Source of the DNA: an uncultured Kineosporia sp.
GTDB taxonomy: Bacteria > Actinomycetota > Actinomycetes > Actinomycetales > Kineosporiaceae
NCBI GenBank assembly: GCA_937859855.1
Contig: CALMAR010000173.1
Location: forward strand, 1-19,527
Reading direction: 5' to 3'
DNA length: 19,527 nt
Part shown: piece after piece, positions 13,826-19,527 of the stretch
Layout: each line of letters opens with the position of its first letter
Numbering within the stretch: the stretch's first letter is position 1
Position numbers and translations under genes: made by a program
Notes under the pieces: generated by a model
What the model was told of the DNA's origin: nothing
Databases searched by the model: none
The model's input: the letters and a program-made list of their open reading frames with translations, nothing else

Positions 13826-14755
13826 GTGATACGACCCGCGGGGCGCAGCGCTGCGTTCTTCGATCTGGACAAAACCGTGATCGCGACGTCGAGCACGCTG
13901 GCTTTCACCCGGTCGTTCTACGAAGGTGGCTTGCTCACCCGCCGGGCCATGCTGCGCTCGGCCTATGCTCATTTCTTCTATCAGAGCAATGGCGCCGACC
14001 ACGATCAGATGGAACGGATGCGCGACTACCTGTCCAAGCTGAGCGAGGGCTGGGATGTCCAGCACGTCCGGGAGATCGTCGCGGACACCCTGACCGGACT
14101 AATCACGCCACAGGTCTACGAAGAGGCGACGGCCCTGATCGCCGAGCACCAGAAGGCCGGCCGAGACGTGATCATTGTCTCGGCCTCTGGCTCTGATGTG
14201 GTTGAGCCGATCGGGGCGATGCTGGGCGCGAACGGGGTGATCGCGACCCGGATGCGGATCGATGACCAGGGCCGCTACGCCGGTGAAATCGATTTCTATG
14301 CCTACGGCTCGAACAAGGCCAGTGCGATCAGAGAACTGGCCGAGCTGAGTGGTTACGACCTGGATTCCAGTTACGCCTACAGCGACTCGTTCACCGATCT
14401 GCCCATGCTGAGCGCGGTTGGCCATCCGGTCGCGGTCAACCCGGACAAGCCGCTGCGCAAGGAGGCATTGAGCCGTGGCTGGGAGGTCCTCGACTTCACT
14501 CGTCCGGTGACCCTCCGATCGCGGTTCGGCTCCCGCGCAACGTCGAATCCGGCCCACTCTGTCCTCGCCGCGGACGCGCAGATCCGTACCGAGAACGGGG
14601 AGGGCCGCCCGGCTCCGGCCCGTTCCGGTGATGGCGGCGAGGTCATCCACCGGGTTCCGGCTCAGGCCATGGCGGTAGCGATCGGAGCCGCGAGCGCAGC
14701 CACTGCGGCGACGGCGGGCATCGTCTGGTTCACCCGCCGCCGCCACGAGGACTGA
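13826..14755 (+). CDS. HAD-IB family hydrolase (SerB-like, Rv3661-type) with C-terminal membrane anchor
   Basis: A 309-residue HAD superfamily phosphatase of subfamily IB. Motif I FDLDKT has Asp13 as the nucleophile and Asp15; motif II is VSASGS with Ser119; Lys164 in SNKASAI is motif III; SDSFTD with Asp187 and Asp191 is motif IV. A helical cap follows motif I (residues about 25-100). Related proteins resemble phosphoserine phosphatase, but the substrate of this branch is not established. After residue 225 comes a linker, then a hydrophobic segment MAVAIGAASAATAATAGIVWF ending in RRRHED, probably a C-terminal membrane anchor with the catalytic domain in the cytoplasm. The GTG start sits immediately before the conserved domain. 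This gene next to ssd and the 6C RNA is a conserved actinobacterial arrangement. Confidence 0.9.
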   Translation: MIRPAGRSAAFFDLDKTVIATSSTLAFTRSFYEGGLLTRRAMLRSAYAHFFYQSNGADHDQMERMRDYLSKLSEGWDVQHVREIVADTLTGLITPQVYEEATALIAEHQKAGRDVIIVSASGSDVVEPIGAMLGANGVIATRMRIDDQGRYAGEIDFYAYGSNKASAIRELAELSGYDLDSSYAYSDSFTDLPMLSAVGHPVAVNPDKPLRKEALSRGWEVLDFTRPVTLRSRFGSRATSNPAHSVLAADAQIRTENGEGRPAPARSGDGGEVIHRVPAQAMAVAIGAASAATAATAGIVWFTRRRHED

Positions 14756-14784
14756 ATCACTGCCGAATCCCAGCGGTATCCGGC

Positions 14785-17034
14785 CTACTCGAGCGATCCG
14801 CCACCGGCCGCCACCGTACGAAGCAGTTCGGGCGGCGCGAACCGGGACCCGTAGCGATCAGCCAGCTGCTGGGCCCGGGCGGTGAAACCAGCCACCCCCG
14901 ATTCGTACTGATTGATGAAACGCAGTACCCCTCCGGTCCAACTGGGAAAGCCGATGCCCAGCAGGGAGCCGACGTCGGCGTCGTTCACCGAACGGACCAC
15001 ACCCTCATCCAGGCATTTGACCGCCTCGATCGCCTCGATGAACAGCAGCCGCTCGGTCATGTCCTCGAATGGCACCTGGCCGGGCGCCTGGCGCCCGGGC
15101 GGAGCCGGAGGGCCAGCCATGAAGTGCTCGAACAGGCCGGGCCAGAGCCGGACTCGCTTGCCGTCCTGGTAGTCGTAGAAACCGGCACCGGCCGAGCGGC
15201 CCGAGCGGCCGAACTCATCGATCATCCGGTCGAAGATGGCATCGATCTCGTCCTGGTCCCAGTCAGCACCGGCGGCCAGCACCGCATCCCGGTTCTGGGC
15301 CCGGATGGTGCGGGGAAGGGTCAGGGTCAGGTCGTCCATCATGGCCAGCACCGGCGAGGGGTATCCGGCCTGCAGGCTGGCCTGTTCGATGCTGGCCGGG
15401 CTGAGCCCCTCGCCCAGCATGGCGATGGCCTCGTCGGTGAATGTGCCCATCACCCGGCTGGTGAAGAACCCACGGCCATCGTTGACCACGATCGGCGTCT
15501 TACCCAGCCGCTGCACCAGTGCCACCGCCCGGCGAAGTGCATCGTCCGAGGTCTCGCGACCCCGCACCACCTCCACCAGCGGCATCCGGTCGACCGGTGA
15601 AAAGAAGTGCAGGCCAAGCAGATCTGGTGTGCGTTCGATTCCTTCTGCCAGCTCGGAAATCGGCACGGCGGAGGTGCCGGTGACCAGCAGAGCATCCGGC
15701 GCGGCGAGCTTCTCGGCGTCGGCGAGCACCTGGCGCTTGAGCACTGGATCCTCGAACACGGTCTCGATCACCAGGTCCGAGCCGGACAGATCCGCGGGCT
15801 TCCCGGCCGGCTTGATCCGGGCCAGGACGGCGTCCCGCGCGCTGGCACTCATCCGCCCAGCCGCCACCTGCCCGGCCAGCATGCGCTGCGCGTACTCCAG
15901 CGCCCGTCCAGTCGCCGGTTCCGACGTGTCCTGCAGCGAAACGTCGATGCCCGCCCGGGCCAAGGCGTACGCGATCCCCGAGCCCATCACCCCGGTCCCC
16001 AGGATCGCGGCCCGGCGCACCGGTTTCACCGGGCCGAGAGGTTCCTGCTCCGAGCCGGGAGCAGCACCGGCGGAGGCCATGTCGTTCTTGCCGGTGGCGC
16101 GGCGGGCAAAGAACGCGGTGATCAGATTCTTCGCCACCGGCCCGGTGGCCAGATCCGCGAAGTATCGCGCCTCGATCCGCCCGGCGGTGACGATGTCGAC
16201 CTGAGCCCCCTCCACGGCCGCGCTGAGAATGTGTTGCGGGGCAATGTACGGAGCGCCGTTGAGCTGGGCCGCCAGCCCGGCGGGGATCTCCGGAAGCATG
16301 GCCGCGAACTCGGGATTGGCCGGCGTACCACCAGGAATCGTGTAGCCCGGCCGGTCCCAGGGCTGCACCGGCTGCGGACGGGAGGCGATCCAGGTCCGGG
16401 CAGCCGAGACCACGTCGGCCTGGGTCTCGACCAGCTCGTCGATGATGCCCAGCTCCAGCGCCTCGGAGGGCCGGTAGGTCTGGCCCTGCAGCAGCAGCCG
16501 GGTGCCGGCTTCCACGATGCCGAGCAGGCGCACGGTCCGGACCACGCCGCCCGCACCTGGCATCAGTCCCAGCGTGACCTCAGGCAGACCGAACCGGGCG
16601 GCCGGATCGTTCACCGCGATCCGGCGGTGACAGGCCAGCGCGATCTCCAGTCCGCCGCCGACGGCCGAGCCGTTCAGCGCCGCAACCACGGGAACGCCCA
16701 GGGTTTCCAGCTGCCGCAGCTGATCCTTGATCTGCAGCATGGATTCGAAGAGCGCGGACGCATCGGCCGGGCTGGCGGCCAGCAGTTCGTCCAGATCCCC
16801 TCCCGCCGCGAACGTTGACTTCGCGGACGTGATGACGACGCCGGTGAGCAGCTTGCGGCGGCGCTGCAGATTCTCGATCACGGCCTGCATGGCCCGGGTG
16901 TAGGCCGCCCCCATGGTGTTGGCCGAGCGAGCCGGATTGTCCAGGGTGAGCAGGACGATGCCATCCTCGTCCTGCTCCCACCGGATTACACCGGTGACAA
17001 CGCTTGCGGTCAGGTCATTTTCAGATATTGGCAC
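14785..17034 (-). CDS. fadB: Fatty acid oxidation complex subunit alpha: enoyl-CoA hydratase / 3-hydroxyacyl-CoA dehydrogenase
   Basis: A 749-residue two-domain enzyme for the second and third steps of beta-oxidation. The N-terminal crotonase domain (about 1-200) has FAAGGDLDEL at 75-84, the oxyanion-hole stretch NGSAVGGGLE with Glu130, and FGLPEVTLGLMPGAGG with Glu152. Both catalytic glutamates of the FadB type are therefore present. The dehydrogenase domain starts near 340 with the NAD-binding motif GTGVMGSG (346-353), has IETVFED (423-429) and the catalytic His476 in GLHFFSPVDRMPLVEVV; two C-terminal 3HCDH domains follow to the end. GTG 17034 begins one base after the fadA stop, which fixes the start and indicates coupling; a reading to 17082 would run into fadA. 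It should assemble with FadA. Confidence 0.94.
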   Translation of the reverse strand: MPISENDLTASVVTGVIRWEQDEDGIVLLTLDNPARSANTMGAAYTRAMQAVIENLQRRRKLLTGVVITSAKSTFAAGGDLDELLAASPADASALFESMLQIKDQLRQLETLGVPVVAALNGSAVGGGLEIALACHRRIAVNDPAARFGLPEVTLGLMPGAGGVVRTVRLLGIVEAGTRLLLQGQTYRPSEALELGIIDELVETQADVVSAARTWIASRPQPVQPWDRPGYTIPGGTPANPEFAAMLPEIPAGLAAQLNGAPYIAPQHILSAAVEGAQVDIVTAGRIEARYFADLATGPVAKNLITAFFARRATGKNDMASAGAAPGSEQEPLGPVKPVRRAAILGTGVMGSGIAYALARAGIDVSLQDTSEPATGRALEYAQRMLAGQVAAGRMSASARDAVLARIKPAGKPADLSGSDLVIETVFEDPVLKRQVLADAEKLAAPDALLVTGTSAVPISELAEGIERTPDLLGLHFFSPVDRMPLVEVVRGRETSDDALRRAVALVQRLGKTPIVVNDGRGFFTSRVMGTFTDEAIAMLGEGLSPASIEQASLQAGYPSPVLAMMDDLTLTLPRTIRAQNRDAVLAAGADWDQDEIDAIFDRMIDEFGRSGRSAGAGFYDYQDGKRVRLWPGLFEHFMAGPPAPPGRQAPGQVPFEDMTERLLFIEAIEAVKCLDEGVVRSVNDADVGSLLGIGFPSWTGGVLRFINQYESGVAGFTARAQQLADRYGSRFAPPELLRTVAAGGGSLE

Positions 17035-17035
17035 G

Positions 17036-18250
17036 TCACACCCGTTCCACGATCGTCGCGATGCCCATGCCAGCGCCTGCACTCAGGGTGGCCAGGCCGT
17101 ATCGGAGGTCACGGCGTTCCAGTTCGTCGATCAGCGTGCCGAGGATCATCCCGCCACTGGCTCCGAGCGGGTGACCCATCGCAATGGCGCCCCCGTTCAC
17201 ATTTACCTGCTCCATCGAGAACTTCATGTCATCAACAAATCTCAGTACGACAGCCGCGAATGCCTCGTTGATCTCGACCAGGTCGATGTCGCGCGGCTTG
17301 AGTCCGGCCTTGGCCAGCGCCTTTCGAGTGGCCGGTTCGGGACCGGTCAGCATGGCCACCGGGTCTGCGCCGCTCAGCGCGGCCGAGACCAGCCTGGCCC
17401 TGGGAGTGATGCCAGCTCGGCGGCCCGCTGCTTCGCTGCCGACCAGCACGAGCGATGCGCCGTCCACCACCGCGGCCGAATTACCAGTGGTGTGAACATG
17501 ATCGATCCGCTCGACCCAGTGGTAACGCTGCAGGGCGACGGCATCGAAACCGGCCGCTCCAGCTGGGGCGAAAGCGGGCTTCAGGCCGGACAGGTTGCGC
17601 ACGGTCAGTTCGGGCCGGATGGCCTCGTCGGCGTCCAGGATCACCAGTCCGTTACGGTCGTGCACGGGGACGATGGATCGGGCGAAATACCCATTGGACC
17701 AGGCCTTTGCGGCTCGCGACTGCGAGTGCTCGGCGTACAGATCGACATCATCCCGGGTCAGGCCATCCAGGGTCGCGATCAGATCGGCGGCCACCCCCTG
17801 CGGCAGGAAGCCGGTGGCCAGGTTGGTCTCCGGGTCCATCGACCAGGCGCCGCCATCGGCTCCGATAGGAACCCGCGACATCACCTCGACGCCGCCCGCC
17901 AGGACCAGATCCTCCCAGCCTGAACGCACCTTCCCGGCGGCGATGTTGACCGCATCCAGTCCGGATGCGCAGGATCGGTTCAGCTGCATCCCGGATACAG
18001 TGCCCGGCAGACCGGCCAATAGAGCGGCCGTCTTGGCGACATCGCCGCCCTGGTCCCCGGTCGGCGTGACCACCCCGAGCACCAGGTCATCGATCGCGGC
18101 CGGATCGAGAGCGGGGAATCGCTCCCACATCTCCCCGATCAGGCCGTTGACCAGCTGAACCGGCTTGACCTCCGCGAGCCAGCCGCTCCCCGAGCCGCGC
18201 CCTCTGGGTGTCCGAATGGCCTCGAAGACAACGCCTTCGGTTCCCGCCAT
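17036..18250 (-). CDS. fadA: Acetyl-CoA acyltransferase (thiolase), fatty acid oxidation complex subunit beta
   Basis: A 404-residue thiolase that cleaves 3-ketoacyl-CoA with CoA in the last step of beta-oxidation. It closely resembles mycobacterial FadA ([27 protein letters not shown] blocks; the local sequence is [16 protein letters not shown]). The nucleophile Cys94 lies in LNRSCASGL, the NEAFA motif is at 328-332, and His360 in GHPLGASGG. The C-terminal motif that normally contains the second catalytic Cys (CxGxG) reads SAGAG, with Ser390 in place of Cys. ATG 18250 has GGGAGGG about 5 nt upstream; a longer reading to 18412 is not supported. It is the first gene of a fadA-fadB operon. Confidence 0.93.
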   Translation of the reverse strand: MAGTEGVVFEAIRTPRGRGSGSGWLAEVKPVQLVNGLIGEMWERFPALDPAAIDDLVLGVVTPTGDQGGDVAKTAALLAGLPGTVSGMQLNRSCASGLDAVNIAAGKVRSGWEDLVLAGGVEVMSRVPIGADGGAWSMDPETNLATGFLPQGVAADLIATLDGLTRDDVDLYAEHSQSRAAKAWSNGYFARSIVPVHDRNGLVILDADEAIRPELTVRNLSGLKPAFAPAGAAGFDAVALQRYHWVERIDHVHTTGNSAAVVDGASLVLVGSEAAGRRAGITPRARLVSAALSGADPVAMLTGPEPATRKALAKAGLKPRDIDLVEINEAFAAVVLRFVDDMKFSMEQVNVNGGAIAMGHPLGASGGMILGTLIDELERRDLRYGLATLSAGAGMGIATIVERV

Positions 18251-18274
18251 CCGTCCCTCCCCTCTCTGCCCCTT

Positions 18275-18293
18275 GGCGGGCGCGGAACCCGCC
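18275..18293. other. Small hairpin in the fadA 5' leader
   Basis: GGCGGG (18275-18280) and CCCGCC (18288-18293) form a 6-bp inverted repeat with a 7-nt loop, 25 bp upstream of the fadA start codon. It could be an operator half-site pair or a leader hairpin, or chance in G/C-rich DNA. No match to a known FadR/TetR-type site is claimed. Confidence 0.25.
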
Positions 18294-18432
18294 GGAAGGA
18301 AACCTGTCGATAGACGTTGATGGACCGTGCGGCGGGAACTCGCGCATCCATGCGGCGCACCGTGAGGGATCAGGTGGCATCGGAGTGTGCCAGGACCGTG
18401 ATCCGGGCTCACTGTAGCTCGCGATCCGCAGC

Positions 18433-18438
18433 TATTCT
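18433..18438 (+). promoter_or_regulatory. Putative -10 element for the membrane protein operon at 18470
   Basis: TATTCT lies about 30 nt upstream of the GTG start at 18470 and would give a short leader carrying the GGAGG ribosome binding site at 18461-18465. The -35 region is poor. The 219-bp divergent gap to fadA holds no gene. Confidence 0.35.
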
Positions 18439-18469
18439 GGGAGGCACGTGGCGTCCTTACGGAGGCACA

Positions 18470-19363
18470 GTGCGGATCGCCGGAGAGCCCACCGGCGGCG
18501 GGCCGAAGAGTCCCGCTGCGCCAGCCGGTGTGCTCCTTACCGTCCTGATCCTTGCCGCCGGACTTGTCATCGGATACGCCGGTCAGTCAACCGTGAGAAT
18601 CGGTGCATCATCGCATGTTTCGGTCAGTGCAGGGGTGATCGGCAGTTCGGGGGGAGTCAGTGGCTCGCAGCCGGTCGGGGTCCGGCTCCAGGTCGGCGTG
18701 ATCAATTCCGGAGACGCCCGCGTCCGTGTCGCCGGCACCTGGCGGAACACATCGGCCACAGCGGTGCAGGCCGTGACGCCCGCCCGGATCGACATTGCCG
18801 GGCACACGTCCGCCCAGCTCGACCTGGACGTCCAGTTGCAGTGCGATTCGCCGGGTGAGCTGACCCTGCCCGAGCTCCGGCTCGAACAGCCCAACGGTGA
18901 GGAGCGGGCGCTGCCGCTCTCCGGAGCGTCCGAACTGACCGAGGTGTGCATGCGCGGGGTGCCGTCCTGGCCACTGGTCGTCGAGTCCGCCCAGATCGTC
19001 CCCAGGCCGCAGACCCCGGCAGCGCCGGATCCGCGCGATCGGCTGGTGCTGGTGCTCGATTCACCCACTCGCCGGCGGATCGACTTGCTCGGGGTCAGTG
19101 CGGGCGGCGTGCCGCTGTCGTTCAGTGCGGACAGCACCGGCAAACGGACCGCCCCCGGGGGATCGGCAGTTCTCGGCGCGGGTGGCCACACCACAATCAC
19201 CGTGACCGCCCCGGCTCAGTGCCCGCGGCAGTGGGCCATCTCCGGCCTGCCCAGTGCACTGAGAGCCGACCTGAGCGACGGTTCGGCGCCAGAGCTGCTG
19301 ATCGGTGATGCGCTGACCTCCTGGCTGTTCGCCACCGCCTGCTCGCCCGGGGTTTCCCCGTGA
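18470..19363 (+). CDS. Membrane-anchored extracytoplasmic protein of unknown function
   Basis: A 297-residue protein I do not recognise. A short N-terminal cytoplasmic part is followed by one hydrophobic segment [19 protein letters not shown] (about residues 20-38), which fits a signal anchor. The remainder is rich in beta-strand-forming residues, Ser, Thr and Val, without catalytic motifs, and looks like one or two Ig-like exported domains. Examples are [19 protein letters not shown] and [19 protein letters not shown]. Four cysteines in the exported part (in LQCDS, EVCMR, AQCPR and TACSP) could form two disulfides. GTG 18470 is chosen for GGAGG 4 nt upstream and because it puts the anchor near the N-terminus. 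The stop overlaps the next start by 4 bp, so the two genes form an operon. Confidence 0.75.
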   Translation: MRIAGEPTGGGPKSPAAPAGVLLTVLILAAGLVIGYAGQSTVRIGASSHVSVSAGVIGSSGGVSGSQPVGVRLQVGVINSGDARVRVAGTWRNTSATAVQAVTPARIDIAGHTSAQLDLDVQLQCDSPGELTLPELRLEQPNGEERALPLSGASELTEVCMRGVPSWPLVVESAQIVPRPQTPAAPDPRDRLVLVLDSPTRRRIDLLGVSAGGVPLSFSADSTGKRTAPGGSAVLGAGGHTTITVTAPAQCPRQWAISGLPSALRADLSDGSAPELLIGDALTSWLFATACSPGVSP

Positions 19364-19527
19364 TCAGCCGTGAGTTCGATCTGGATGCACCTGCGGTGCC
19401 ACCGTTCCCGGCCGCGCTGGATCGAGCCGCCGCGCCCGGCCCTGAACCTGCACCTCGCCGGGTCAGCCGCGGGATCGCGCTGGCAGCGATCGGCCTGGCC
19501 GGGGTCGCCATCGGCGCGGTGCTGGCG
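19360..19527 (+). CDS. Membrane protein of unknown function, N-terminal fragment (cut by the window end)
   Basis: GTG at 19360 overlaps the preceding stop (GTGA), and the frame is open to the window end, giving 56 residues. A Pro/Ala-rich N-terminus of about 35 residues ([20 protein letters not shown] and on) is followed by VSRGIALAAIGLAGVAIGAVLA, the start of a membrane segment. The layout of a short cytoplasmic part then a membrane anchor resembles the upstream gene. No family can be named from this fragment. Confidence 0.65.
   Translation, partial: MISREFDLDAPAVPPFPAALDRAAAPGPEPAPRRVSRGIALAAIGLAGVAIGAVLA

Noticed and set aside
15607..16818. 403-residue plus-strand open frame opposite fadB
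   Set aside because: It is antisense to a fully motif-supported fadB and has no recognisable domain; it is a product of high-GC codon bias.
1..19527. tRNA or rRNA genes, CRISPR arrays, insertion sequences, phage genes
   Set aside because: I found no regularly spaced repeats, transposase or integrase motifs, terminal inverted repeats or tRNA-like sequence on either strand.

Overview
The window comes from a high-GC actinobacterium (Actinomycetota). The evidence is strong G/C preference at third codon positions, a four-gene conservon, a bldG-type sigma regulator pair, an actinobacterial Tad/Flp locus with an Ssd-type ATPase, a 6C small RNA, and FadA/FadB enzymes of the mycobacterial type. I cannot place the genus from sequence alone; it does not look like Streptomyces or Mycobacterium in detail.

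Layout. (1) 1-2786, plus strand: the end of a conservon, with the C-terminal tail of a CvnA-like sensor kinase followed by roadblock/LC7 (CvnB), DUF742 (CvnC) and small GTPase (CvnD) genes, all overlapping or nearly so. (2) 2822-8099, minus strand: a class I SAM methyltransferase, a membrane proton-pumping pyrophosphatase (hppA, K+-independent type), and an anti-sigma-like protein paired with a BldG-like STAS protein. (3) 8218-13230, minus strand apart from one gene: a Tad/Flp locus in two blocks, ssd-tadA-tadB-tadC and flp(DUF4244)-tadE-tadG-like. Between the blocks lies a plus-strand gene (9462-9836) interrupted by an in-frame TGA. (4) 13436-14755: a 6C small RNA on the minus strand, then a plus-strand HAD-IB hydrolase with a C-terminal membrane anchor. 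(5) 14785-18250, minus strand: fadA-fadB, a two-subunit fatty acid beta-oxidation complex. (6) 18470-end, plus strand: two translationally coupled genes for membrane-anchored proteins of unknown function, the second cut by the window edge.

How the parts relate. The Tad genes would encode a surface appendage or secretion machine: TadA ATPase, TadB/TadC platform, a Flp-type prepilin, and TadE/TadG-like pseudopilins. No prepilin peptidase or secretin is in the window. BldG and its neighbour form a partner-switching sigma control pair. HppA conserves energy from pyrophosphate, and FadAB carries out the later steps of beta-oxidation.

The most notable observation is a 44-bp element, 33/44 identical between two copies (9394-9437 and 13392-13435). 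Each copy carries two DnaA-box-like TCCACA sites with exactly the same spacing, and each sits just upstream of one of the two minus-strand Tad blocks. It looks like a shared control element. Other points are the nonsense-interrupted gene, an ssd gene lacking the usual N-terminal domain, a thiolase whose second catalytic Cys is Ser, and three genes whose starts lie exactly 6 nt after a -10-like hexamer, suggesting leaderless mRNAs.
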